This document shows, piece after piece, positions 1 through 7,941 of a stretch of 64,000 nt of DNA. The notes under the pieces are model-generated. The model ran no database searches. It was not told where the DNA came from and saw only the letters and a list, made by a program, of their open reading frames with translations. The position numbers and the translations under genes were made by a program. This DNA is from an uncultured Bacteroidales bacterium (GTDB lineage: Bacteria; Bacteroidota; Bacteroidia; Bacteroidales; Marinilabiliaceae): NCBI GenBank assembly GCA_937892095.1, contig CALAVC010000244.1:1-64000 (forward strand), given 5' to 3'. The stretch's first letter is position 1. Each line of letters begins with the position of its first letter.

Positions 1-2280
1 GACAAAGACCGACTCTACGTTACCATCTTCGAAGGCTCACCAGCCGAAGGCGTCCAACGCGACACCGAAGCCTACGAAGCTTGGCAAACACACATCTCGG
101 CCGACCGCATCATCGACGGCAATAAGCACGACAACTTTTGGGAAATGGGTGACACAGGTCCCTGTGGTCCTTGCTCCGAAATCCACTTCGATATGCGACC
201 CGACAGCGAGCGCAAAGCCATAAATGGTCGAGACCTTGTCAACAAAGACAACCCACAGGTTATCGAAATTTGGAACCTCGTCTTCATGCAATTCAACCGA
301 CGTGCCGATGGCTCTCTCGAACCACTCCCCAATCATCACGTCGACACTGGCATGGGCTTCGAACGCCTTGTCCGTGCCGTACAGCACAAGACGTCCAACT
401 ACGACACCGATGTCTTCACGCCTCTGCTCGACTGCATTAGTAAGCTTACAGGTAAAAAATATGGTTCCGATGAAAAGACCGACATCGCCATGCGTGTCAT
501 GGCCGACCACGTCCGCACCATCGCTTTCTCTATAACCGACGGACAGCTACCCTCAAACAATAAGGCAGGCTACGTCATCCGCCGTATCCTCCGTCGTGCC
601 GTACGCTACAACTACACATTCCTCGGTGGCAAGGAGGCAACGCTCTACAAGATTGTCCCAACCCTTGTCGACACCATGGGCGAAGCCTATCCCGAACTCA
701 AAGCACAGCAAGAACTCGTCTGCAAAGTCATTAAGGAAGAAGAAGAAAGCTTCCTCAAGACCCTTGCAACAGGCATAAATATGCTCTCTTCCATCATCGA
801 CAAGACCAAGAGTGCTGGTCAAAACCAAGTCAGCGGACGAGTAGCTTTCGAACTCTACGACACCTATGGCTTCCCGCTCGATCTTACCGAGCTCATTCTT
901 CGAGAGAATGGACTTACGACCGACACCGACGAGTTCCGTCGCGAAATGGAAGCACAAAAAAATCGTGCTCGTAATGCCACGTCTATCGAAGCTGGCGACT
1001 GGGTCGCTCTGCGTTCCGACGATAAAGAAGACTTCGTTGGCTATGACACGACCGAAGCCGAAGTCCGAATTGTCCGCTATCGCAAGGTGAAAGCTAAGAA
1101 CAAAGAACAATGGCAAATAGTCCTCGACCGCACACCATTCTATGGTGAGAGTGGTGGTCAGGTAGGCGACACTGGTCTGCTTATCGGAGCTCACGACGGT
1201 AGCGAAACAAAAATAGTTGATGCCATTAAAGAAAATGGGCTAATCGTACATATTGCCACCGCGCTCCCTGCCGACCCCTCACAACCCTTCACTGCTCGTG
1301 TCGATGCTCATCGTCGTCAGCTCATTGCCGACAATCACTCTGCAACTCACCTTGCACAAGAAGCCCTCCGAAAAGTACTCGGTAGCCATGTCGAGCAAAA
1401 AGGTTCACTCGTTACGCCCGATAGTTTACGATTCGACTTTAGCCACTTCCAAAAAGTATCTGACGAAGAACTTCGTGAGGTAGAACGACTTGTCAACGCC
1501 AAGATACGTGCCAATGTCCCTCTCGAAGACCGACGTTCAGTGCCCATCGAAGAAGCCCGTCAAATGGGTGCAATGGCACTCTTCGGCGAAAAATATGGCG
1601 ACAAAGTACGTGTCGTCAAGTTTGGTAGCTCCGTTGAGTTCTGTGGTGGTACGCACGTTAGTGCAACAGGCAACATCGGCTTCTTCAAGATAATATCTGA
1701 GTCTTCGGTTTCGGCTGGTGTACGACGCATAGAAGCAGTTACTGCCGAGAAAGCCGAAGAACTTGTCTGCGACCTTTCGACAACAATGAAAGAGCTCGGC
1801 GAGACGCTCAAGGGCTCCAAAGACATCCGCAAGAGCTTGCAACAACTCATCGAGACCAACCAAAAACTTCGCGACCAAGCCGACGACATGCTCAGCTCTA
1901 TGCTCAGCATCGAAAAGCAAAACATCAAGGAACGCGCCGAGCAAATAGGAGGCAAGACACTCCTCGTTGCCGAAGTCAAGCCCATCTTTGCCTCTAAGCT
2001 CAAAGACCTTGCCTATCAGCTACGTGGTGAGTATGAGCAAGCCGTAGTTGTCCTCGGATGCGTTGTCGACGACAAGCCACAACTCATGATTATCATCTCC
2101 GACAATCTTGTCGACAACAATGGACTCGATGCCATAACGGCCATACGCGACGTCGCTAAGTTTATACAAGGTGGTGGTGGCGGACAAAAATTCTTTGCCT
2201 CTGCTGGTGGCAAAAACCCACAGGGCATGGAAGCCGCTCTCCGCGAAGCCAAATATTTCTTCTCGTCCAAATTGGCGTAA
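1..2280 (+). CDS. alaS: Alanine--tRNA ligase, 5'-truncated by window edge
   Basis: Charges tRNA-Ala with alanine in the cytoplasm and hydrolyses mischarged Ser/Gly-tRNA-Ala. The frame is open from base 1 (reads DKDRLYVTIFEG...), so the ATG at 145 is internal and roughly the first 110 residues lie outside the window; 759 codons are present here. Visible parts in order: the end of the class II catalytic core (GDTGPCGPCSEIH), the editing domain with zinc-type motifs (NHSATHLAQEAL and CGGTHVSATG), a coiled-coil stretch, and the C-Ala domain with its glycine run (GGGGGQKFFASAGG) near the C-terminus. It is followed by a strong hairpin, so it probably ends its transcription unit. Identification is secure; only the start is unknown. 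Confidence 0.97.
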   Translation, partial: DKDRLYVTIFEGSPAEGVQRDTEAYEAWQTHISADRIIDGNKHDNFWEMGDTGPCGPCSEIHFDMRPDSERKAINGRDLVNKDNPQVIEIWNLVFMQFNRRADGSLEPLPNHHVDTGMGFERLVRAVQHKTSNYDTDVFTPLLDCISKLTGKKYGSDEKTDIAMRVMADHVRTIAFSITDGQLPSNNKAGYVIRRILRRAVRYNYTFLGGKEATLYKIVPTLVDTMGEAYPELKAQQELVCKVIKEEEESFLKTLATGINMLSSIIDKTKSAGQNQVSGRVAFELYDTYGFPLDLTELILRENGLTTDTDEFRREMEAQKNRARNATSIEAGDWVALRSDDKEDFVGYDTTEAEVRIVRYRKVKAKNKEQWQIVLDRTPFYGESGGQVGDTGLLIGAHDGSETKIVDAIKENGLIVHIATALPADPSQPFTARVDAHRRQLIADNHSATHLAQEALRKVLGSHVEQKGSLVTPDSLRFDFSHFQKVSDEELREVERLVNAKIRANVPLEDRRSVPIEEARQMGAMALFGEKYGDKVRVVKFGSSVEFCGGTHVSATGNIGFFKIISESSVSAGVRRIEAVTAEKAEELVCDLSTTMKELGETLKGSKDIRKSLQQLIETNQKLRDQADDMLSSMLSIEKQNIKERAEQIGGKTLLVAEVKPIFASKLKDLAYQLRGEYEQAVVVLGCVVDDKPQLMIIISDNLVDNNGLDAITAIRDVAKFIQGGGGGQKFFASAGGKNPQGMEAALREAKYFFSSKLA

Positions 2281-2294
2281 AAACACAACGTCGA

Positions 2295-2330
2295 AGAGCC
2301 GAAACGCAACAATATACGTGTTTCGGCTCT
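2295..2330 (+). terminator. Hairpin after alaS
   Basis: A perfect 11-bp inverted repeat (AGAGCCGAAAC at 2295-2305, GTTTCGGCTCT at 2320-2330) encloses a 14-nt loop. The following bases (CCACTTTTCG) are only moderately T-rich, so termination may be incomplete. It separates alaS from the ABC operon that begins 26 bp later. Confidence 0.65.
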
Positions 2331-2355
2331 CCACTTTTCGTAATCTACAATCCAC

Positions 2356-3249
2356 ATGCCTGCCAACAATATAGTCGTCGAATGCGATAAGGTAACTCAA
2401 CGTTTCGGCTCGCGCACCATCTATTCCGACCTCTCTTTCGCCATCGAAGAGGGGCAAACTCTCGGTCTGCTCGGCAAGAATGGTACTGGTAAAACAACCA
2501 TCATCAATATCCTCAACGGCTACCTTCGCCCAACAAGTGGAACTTGCCGTATTTGGGGCGAAGACTCTTCGTCGCTCAGCCCACAAACCAAAGCTCGCAT
2601 AGGATTGCAACTCGAAGGACACATACAGCACTCCTACTTCGATGTGCGACAAATAGAAAAATTCTACTCTCGTTTCTTCGACCGTTGGAACTCCGATGCC
2701 TACTACAATCTCATTAGTCGACTCCGCATCGCTCCAAAGCAAAAAATATCTACAATGTCGTGCGGACAACGCTCGCAAGTAGCTCTCGGACTCATCATGG
2801 CACAAGATCCAGACTTGCTCGTCCTCGACGACTTCTCAATGGGACTCGACCCTGGCTACCGACGTCTTTTTGTCGAAAAACTACAAGACTTTGCCGCCTC
2901 GGGCTCAACGCCCAAAACTCTTTTCCTGACTTCGCACATCATTCAAGACATGGAAAAGATTATAACTCACTGTATGATTTTCGACTATGGACGCGTAATT
3001 TGCCACATGCCAATCGGGCAACTTCTCGACACTCTACATCGCTACACATTTACTTCCGACCTCGACCGAATGCCTTTCGACTGCCGACTAATCAATCCCG
3101 AACGGCAACACGAAAATCTTTGGGAAGCCTATTCTTTCGAACCGACTACCGATGTCGAATACTACATCAAAAACATCGGAGCAAATCTTGTTAGTTGCTC
3201 CAACGTCTCCTTGCACGATGCTTTCATTGGTCTTACAGGCAAATACTAA
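2356..3249 (+). CDS. ABC transporter ATP-binding protein
   Basis: Cytoplasmic ATPase of an ABC-2-like transporter, 297 aa. Walker A is GKNGTGKTT at residues 40-48. The signature motif is MSCGQRSQ in place of LSGGQ, and Walker B reads LLVLDDFSMGLD, so the catalytic Glu that normally follows the Walker B Asp is an Asp here. The H-loop His is present in LTSHIIQDME. About 70 residues follow the nucleotide-binding domain, as in many drug/antibiotic-type ABC-2 ATPases. The next gene, 17 bp downstream, encodes a small hydrophobic protein that is probably the permease. Substrate is unknown. The Asp-for-Glu change suggests slow hydrolysis or a mainly regulatory cycle, but this is inference. Confidence 0.92.
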   Translation: MPANNIVVECDKVTQRFGSRTIYSDLSFAIEEGQTLGLLGKNGTGKTTIINILNGYLRPTSGTCRIWGEDSSSLSPQTKARIGLQLEGHIQHSYFDVRQIEKFYSRFFDRWNSDAYYNLISRLRIAPKQKISTMSCGQRSQVALGLIMAQDPDLLVLDDFSMGLDPGYRRLFVEKLQDFAASGSTPKTLFLTSHIIQDMEKIITHCMIFDYGRVICHMPIGQLLDTLHRYTFTSDLDRMPFDCRLINPERQHENLWEAYSFEPTTDVEYYIKNIGANLVSCSNVSLHDAFIGLTGKY

Positions 3250-3266
3250 CACACACAGCTAAGTCA

Positions 3267-3929
3267 ATGTATAAGTCCCTATTTTTCAAAGAGTTTACCA
3301 AGACGCACACAGCCATAATCATCTGCGCGCTTGTTGTCGTTGTGTTGTGTGTAGCTGCCATGTCGTCGCTCGCTCACGACATTCGTCTGTCGACAGCCGA
3401 AAGCTATATGGCGCAAAAAATCAACAGCCGTATGCGCCCACTGCCACTGCTGAGCATCTTCTCAGTCGTCATGTCGCTAAGCATTGCCGCGGCACAATTT
3501 GTTCCCGAAGCACTAAGCGGTCGCCTCAAGCTAACGCTTCATCTACCACTACCCGAAAGTACCATAGTTTATGTCATGTGTCTCTATGGCTGGCTCTGCG
3601 TCGTTGTGCTAAGTCTGCTCGCCTCGTGTCTCTATTTTTTCACGCAAAGTCTCTATTTACCTGTCGATTTTATATTGCCCGACCTTGTCGAAATTTTCCG
3701 ACAGACGCTCGTCGCTCTCGTTGTCTACAACATAACTGCTGCCGTATGTTTCGACCCTCGCCAACGTGGCAAGCTACGTTGGGGCGCATGCGGACTGATA
3801 ACTCTTTTTGCTCTGTGGCTACTGCCAGATACAATGCGTGGCTTTATGCCACTGAGTGTGCTTATTGCTCTTCTCTCTACAGCCATCCCTTTTGTTAGTG
3901 CTTGTCGTTTTAAAGCCGGATTGCGATAA
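3267..3929 (+). CDS. Putative ABC permease subunit (integral membrane protein)
   Basis: 220-aa protein that is mostly hydrophobic. I see about six membrane segments, beginning with IIICALVVVVLCVAAM near residues 16-31 and ending in the C-terminal quarter. I start it at the ATG at 3267 (MYKSLFFKEFTKTH), just after the ATPase stop; an in-frame upstream start at 3195 would overlap the ATPase by 55 bp and add non-hydrophobic residues. A short basic cytoplasmic N-terminus followed by a hairpin of membrane segments fits ABC-2-type permeases. The pairing with the preceding ATPase is inferred from position; no sequence motif proves the role. Confidence 0.75.
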   Translation: MYKSLFFKEFTKTHTAIIICALVVVVLCVAAMSSLAHDIRLSTAESYMAQKINSRMRPLPLLSIFSVVMSLSIAAAQFVPEALSGRLKLTLHLPLPESTIVYVMCLYGWLCVVVLSLLASCLYFFTQSLYLPVDFILPDLVEIFRQTLVALVVYNITAAVCFDPRQRGKLRWGACGLITLFALWLLPDTMRGFMPLSVLIALLSTAIPFVSACRFKAGLR

Positions 3930-3946
3930 CAATTAATCATCAAACA

Positions 3947-5197
3947 ATGAAAAGGTTAAGCTTTAAAACATTCATCCGACCACTATGTATAGCTCTGCTA
4001 ACAAAGACACTTATGATTGTTTTGCCAGCCATTCTTTTGGTCGTCTCGCAAAGTGCAGTCCGCTACCCCTATCTTAGTTATAGTCATGTGCTTGGCTCAA
4101 TCGGCATTATGGACTATTCCGATAAGACTACTCCATTAACCGACAAGTATGGCAACAAATACACCACTGCCGAAGCCGATTCGTTAATGCCACTTAGCAA
4201 CTTCCGTCAGCTAATGATGGACGGACGAATGCCCGACAGCATTGCCGGACAAGAAGCCACTATGCGCAATATAGCCTCGCGACAAATTGTCGTCCGACAC
4301 ACACCCTCCGACGGCATGTCAACACAACCACCACTACATTTGCTCTACGAAAACATGCCCAAACGTGTCGGCATTGAGCTGCCAACAGACATGATTCGCC
4401 TCTCTGGCGAACTAACGTTCATCGACTGCGCTACGCTCAGAACCAATGGCAACAAGTCCGACATCTTTACTCGTGCCCTGCAAAAATCAGGTTTCGTATT
4501 TCCAGTCAGAGCCTCTTGGTCCAACGATAGCCCTCGCAAACGCTACGACGAAGGAATTTTCTGCTCCGACGCTCGTGGCGAACTCTATCACCTCAAAATG
4601 GTCAACGGACGTCCGTTCGTTCGCCACGTGCCTATGCCAACAGGCTTCGTACTTGCCGACGTCTCCATTGCCGAACCTTCCGACAAGTCTTTTTATGCCA
4701 TTGCCTACTCTACCAACGGATGCATGGGGCTAATTGCACAAGACGAAAACAGCGAGAGTGGATACTCCGTCAGCCTCTTCGACCTCGCTCCAGTCAACTT
4801 GCTCACCGACCGCATAACCTTTTCGGGCAACTTGGTCAGTTGGACTCTTACCGTTGTCAACGAAACGGGTGTCAGTGCTTGGGCTTTCGACCGACAGACG
4901 CTTGCTCCGCTCGACACACTTACGCTCGTAGCGCCACAGCCCACAACGCTCGAAAGTGCTTGTGCTGCACTGCTTCCACTCTCTTTTGGCAAGTCTTATG
5001 TTGCAGGTGGAGACGAAGTTGCCAACGTCAAAATAGGTCCTACCATCGCTTGGCTAATAGCAATCGTTCTTGCTTGTGTCTATTACTTTTGGCGTGGGCG
5101 TCGAAAAGGCTCCGAAGGTCTTTGGGGGACACTGCTTGTCGCTCTGACAGGACCATGTGGACTCATCGCTGCACTACTTATCCCACAAGATTATTAA
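3947..5197 (+). CDS. Membrane-anchored periplasmic protein in the ABC operon (DUF4857-like)
   Basis: 416-aa protein with one N-terminal membrane segment (LMIVLPAILLVVSQSAV, about residues 22-38), a large polar region of about 310 residues, and two C-terminal membrane segments (IAWLIAIVLACVYYFW; LLVALTGPCGLIAALL). The topology implies a periplasmic domain tied to the inner membrane. The general look recalls the DUF4857 proteins that accompany ABC ATPases in Bacteroidales, but I assign this from memory and cannot confirm it. It lies 17 bp after the permease gene and 22 bp before a lipoprotein gene, so it is probably part of the same machine. No enzymatic motif was recognised. Confidence 0.7.
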   Translation: MKRLSFKTFIRPLCIALLTKTLMIVLPAILLVVSQSAVRYPYLSYSHVLGSIGIMDYSDKTTPLTDKYGNKYTTAEADSLMPLSNFRQLMMDGRMPDSIAGQEATMRNIASRQIVVRHTPSDGMSTQPPLHLLYENMPKRVGIELPTDMIRLSGELTFIDCATLRTNGNKSDIFTRALQKSGFVFPVRASWSNDSPRKRYDEGIFCSDARGELYHLKMVNGRPFVRHVPMPTGFVLADVSIAEPSDKSFYAIAYSTNGCMGLIAQDENSESGYSVSLFDLAPVNLLTDRITFSGNLVSWTLTVVNETGVSAWAFDRQTLAPLDTLTLVAPQPTTLESACAALLPLSFGKSYVAGGDEVANVKIGPTIAWLIAIVLACVYYFWRGRRKGSEGLWGTLLVALTGPCGLIAALLIPQDY

Positions 5198-5219
5198 CAA
5201 TCCTTACATACAACAACAC

Positions 5220-5771
5220 ATGTTCAATCCCAAATCATTTCTCGCTCTTCCGCTCGCTGTTGCAAGCCTAATCATAACTTCTTGTGGCGGACAGACTTCT
5301 CAGTCGGCTTCCGTCGAAGTTGCCGAAGAAACCGAATGTCTCATGTCTAGTGCCATCTCTATGGACTCACTTCTTGTCGTGGCCGAAGGTCTTGTCGACG
5401 ACACGATTGTAGTTCGTGGCAACGTCCGACACACTTGTAAGCACAGTGGTCGCAAGTGCTTCATCTCCACTGCCGACCGTAGCAACAAAATGTGTGTCTT
5501 CGCTGGTGGCAAGATTGGTGGCTTCAACAAAGAACTTATTGGCTCCGACATCGCCGTTAAGGGCATTCTACGTGTGCAACGCATCTCGCGCGAAGACGTC
5601 CTAAAAGCCGAAGCCGAACTCGAAGCCATGAAGGCGCAAGGATCCAACGTTGCTGGTTGCGAAAGTGAACTTGGCAATATCGCTGCCCAGAAAGCCTATA
5701 TGGACCTTAATAATCAAGATTTTTACCCCCAATATTTTGTCGAAGGTCTCGACTTTATGGAGTGCAACTAA
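5220..5771 (+). CDS. Small lipoprotein with a Cys/His cluster, OB-fold-like
   Basis: 183-aa predicted lipoprotein: the signal peptide ends in a lipobox (ASLIITSC) near residue 21. I use the ATG at 5220 because it places the signal peptide at the N-terminus; the longer frame from 5157 overlaps the preceding gene. The mature part holds VVRGNVRHTCKHSGRKCFI, a beta-rich segment with His, Cys, His and Cys in ten residues, followed by further strands and then a helix rich in Ala and Glu. The pattern resembles small OB-fold periplasmic proteins. The Cys/His cluster could bind a metal or form a redox pair, but that is inference. It lies inside the ABC operon and is followed 7 bp later by another membrane protein. 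Confidence 0.75.
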   Translation: MFNPKSFLALPLAVASLIITSCGGQTSQSASVEVAEETECLMSSAISMDSLLVVAEGLVDDTIVVRGNVRHTCKHSGRKCFISTADRSNKMCVFAGGKIGGFNKELIGSDIAVKGILRVQRISREDVLKAEAELEAMKAQGSNVAGCESELGNIAAQKAYMDLNNQDFYPQYFVEGLDFMECN

Positions 5772-5778
5772 GTAGCCT

Positions 5779-6585
5779 ATGCCCACTTCTGACATTCTAA
5801 TTGTTGTCCTCGTCATTGCTACGCTTGCCGTTGTGGCTCGTGTACTTATCAACAGGCAGCAAAGTGGCAAATCCATTGCTTGGAATAAGGTCGTTGTAGC
5901 TCTTGGAGCTGCAGTTTCCTTTGCTCTTTGTTTTGCACTTGCCGACCCCTATCGTGTCGAGACTTGGCAACTTGGCAACGTATCAGCCGCAGATCTCCGC
6001 TCTGGCAAAAACATCATCGGTCGACATGCCGACACCGACTCGGGTGTAGCTCACTACGACAGCATAAGCTTGCAGGGTATGCCGTTGTTCTTCACAGTCA
6101 GCATGTCGGACACCACAATGACAGGACTCTACATGCGACGCGACGAAGCTCCTGCCGAAGTCGTTCAAACCGACATCAAGACAAGTCGTTCCGACGATAA
6201 TAAGATTGCCATCGAACGCACCACGCGCAACTTTCAGTTCACTCATCATCCCGACGACCCAGCCGACTATCTACCCATAGTTCTCTTGCGTCTCAGTAGT
6301 GGTCAGCAGGTGCTCTCTGTAATGCCATCCTACGACTATGCGCTCGGCAGTTCTTCGCCTGTTGCTACTCTTCGACCATTGCCCTCGCGCATGCAACGTC
6401 TTTTGCAAGACATGCCCAATGGCGAGAACGTTGTCAGCGAAGTCTACCTCTCAGCTTTCGACCATCACCGATTCGCCACGGCGCATGCTCAGTATCCCAT
6501 ACGTCGCACCATCGTCGGTCTGATTGGTGCAGTCATAGTAGCAGCTATCTTGCTCCTCATAACCTACATTCGCAAAAAGAAATAG
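5779..6585 (+). CDS. Membrane-anchored protein of unknown function, last gene of the ABC operon
   Basis: 268 aa. Two hydrophobic segments lie in the first 55 residues (ILIVVLVIATLAVVARVLI and VVVALGAAVSFALCFAL) and one at the very C-terminus (TIVGLIGAVIVAAILLLITYI), followed by RKKK. The roughly 175 residues between them are polar and probably periplasmic. The stop codon shares one base with the GTG start of cmk (TAGTG), so the two are translationally linked. I recognise no family. Its position indicates it works with the ABC ATPase, permease and lipoprotein encoded just upstream. Confidence 0.7.
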   Translation: MPTSDILIVVLVIATLAVVARVLINRQQSGKSIAWNKVVVALGAAVSFALCFALADPYRVETWQLGNVSAADLRSGKNIIGRHADTDSGVAHYDSISLQGMPLFFTVSMSDTTMTGLYMRRDEAPAEVVQTDIKTSRSDDNKIAIERTTRNFQFTHHPDDPADYLPIVLLRLSSGQQVLSVMPSYDYALGSSSPVATLRPLPSRMQRLLQDMPNGENVVSEVYLSAFDHHRFATAHAQYPIRRTIVGLIGAVIVAAILLLITYIRKKK

Positions 6586-7277
6586 TGAAACCCACTCGCA
6601 AAATAATCATTGCCATCGACGGACACGCCTCCACAGGCAAAAGCACCGTCGCCAAAGAAATTGCTCGCCTAATAGGCATAGGCTACGTCGACACGGGTGC
6701 CATGTATCGCTCGGTAACCCTCTGTGCACTTCGCAACACGCCGTCCGACCTCTCCGAAAAAGCCGTTGCAGCTCTCTTGCCAAATATCGAAATATCTTTT
6801 GGTTGGGATGCCGAGCGTGGGCGCAACACGACCTACCTCAATGGCGAAAATGTCGAAGATCAAATACGTTCTGCCGAGGTGAGCAATCTTGTGAGCTCCA
6901 TCAGTGCCATGCCAGCCGTTCGTAGCAGCCTAACAGCCATGCAACAACAAATTGGTATGCGAAGTAGCGTCGTTATGGACGGACGAGACATCGGCACGAC
7001 AGTCTTCCCCAATGCCGACCTCAAAATATTCATGACAGCCTCTGCCGACATTCGTGCTCGCCGACGCTACGACGAAATGATTGCCAAAGGACAACAAGTT
7101 TCGTTTGAAGACACGCTTCGCAACGTTGTTGAGCGAGACCATCTCGACGAGACCCGTGCCGTAAGCCCACTCCTTCGTGCCGACGATGCCGTCTTGCTCG
7201 ACAATAGCCACATGACTCGCCCAGAGCAAACGCAATTCATTATCGATTTGCTTATTGAGCGGGGATTAGTCTGTTAA
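6585..7277 (+). CDS. cmk: Cytidylate kinase
   Basis: Phosphorylates CMP and dCMP with ATP in the cytoplasm. The P-loop is GHASTGKST at residues 13-21. Other family marks are YVDTGAMYRSVT, VMDGRDIGTTVFPNADLKIF and RARRRYDEM in the LID region. At 230 aa it has the usual length. The start is GTG, chosen because it directly precedes KPTRKIIIAIDG and no ATG lies closer; it overlaps the stop of the previous gene by one base. It is followed by the promoter of the rimP operon. Confidence 0.96.
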   Translation: MKPTRKIIIAIDGHASTGKSTVAKEIARLIGIGYVDTGAMYRSVTLCALRNTPSDLSEKAVAALLPNIEISFGWDAERGRNTTYLNGENVEDQIRSAEVSNLVSSISAMPAVRSSLTAMQQQIGMRSSVVMDGRDIGTTVFPNADLKIFMTASADIRARRRYDEMIAKGQQVSFEDTLRNVVERDHLDETRAVSPLLRADDAVLLDNSHMTRPEQTQFIIDLLIERGLVC

Positions 7278-7305
7278 AAAATATTCCGAAATAATGTGCA
7301 AAGTG

Positions 7306-7336
7306 TTGTTTATCAAATAAAAACAATATAATTTTG
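7306..7336 (+). promoter_or_regulatory. Bacteroidetes-type promoter for rimP-nusA-infB
   Basis: TTG at 7306-7308 and TAATTTTG at 7329-7336 are separated by 20 bp. This matches the known Bacteroidetes sigma-ABfr consensus (TTG, about 19-21 bp, TAnnTTTG) exactly. Transcription should begin near 7342, giving a leader of about 100 nt before rimP. Confidence 0.75.
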
Positions 7337-7351
7337 CGCCTGTTCATATGG

Positions 7352-7402
7352 GCGTGTGCCATCACACGCAGGTAGGGGACCTAATAAGTCCCCTATTTTA
7401 TT
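7352..7402 (+). promoter_or_regulatory. Two-hairpin leader with terminator-like second stem
   Basis: The leader of the rimP operon holds two perfect stems. The first is GCGTGTG/CACACGC (7352-7358 and 7363-7369, 4-nt loop). The second is TAGGGGAC/GTCCCCTA (7373-7380 and 7388-7395, 7-nt loop), followed at once by TTTTATT. The second stem has the form of a Rho-independent terminator but lies between the promoter and the first gene, so it is a candidate attenuator. NusA, encoded in this operon, affects pausing and termination at hairpins, so feedback control is plausible, although not shown. A short stable RNA is an alternative. Confidence 0.6.
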
Positions 7403-7441
7403 ACATACAATTCAAAAAAACATTCTTCGCAACGTAGTCAA

Positions 7442-7906
7442 ATGATAACTGCCGACCAAATCAGACAAATAATTGCCGACAAAGTAGAAGCCGACGGCAA
7501 ATTTATTGTCGAAATATCCGTCTCGCCCACCAACGACATTACCGTCGTTGTCGACTCGCCCACTGGTGTAGCCATATCATATTGCGAAGAGATTGATGCA
7601 CTCATCGAAACCTCGTTCAGTCGCGATGTTGAAGACTATTCTCTTTGCGTCTCATCGGCTGGCATAGGTTGCGAGTTTAAAGTTGTCGGGCAGTATACCA
7701 AAAACATTGGCAACAATGTCGAAGTAACCATGCCAAACGGCGCATGGGTCCGTGGGCGTCTCACCTCAGTCGATGACGACAGTTTTGAGATTGAGACCGA
7801 AGAGCGCGTCAAAGTCGAGGGGCAAAAGAAAAAACAAACCATCGTCCGTACACAACGCTACATGATGAGCGAAGTGCGCTCGGTGAAAGACATAATTGAA
7901 TTCTAA
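7442..7906 (+). CDS. rimP: Ribosome maturation factor RimP
   Basis: Needed for assembly of the 30S subunit. 154 aa, the usual length. The N-terminal domain has VEISVSPTNDITVVVDS and the family segment SYCEEIDALIETSF, followed by DYSLCVSSAGIG, equivalent to the LEVSSPGL-type motif of RimP. The C-terminal part is the SH3-like barrel (VEVTMPNGAWVRGRLTSVD). It is the first gene before nusA (35-bp gap) and infB, an order conserved across many bacteria. Confidence 0.93.
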   Translation: MITADQIRQIIADKVEADGKFIVEISVSPTNDITVVVDSPTGVAISYCEEIDALIETSFSRDVEDYSLCVSSAGIGCEFKVVGQYTKNIGNNVEVTMPNGAWVRGRLTSVDDDSFEIETEERVKVEGQKKKQTIVRTQRYMMSEVRSVKDIIEF

Positions 7907-7941
7907 CGGCATAATACACGAAGCCTTAATAATATCTACGC

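Noticed and set aside
7340..7402. tRNA gene in the rimP leader
   Set aside because: Two hairpins are present but there is no cloverleaf, T-loop GTTC motif or acceptor stem.
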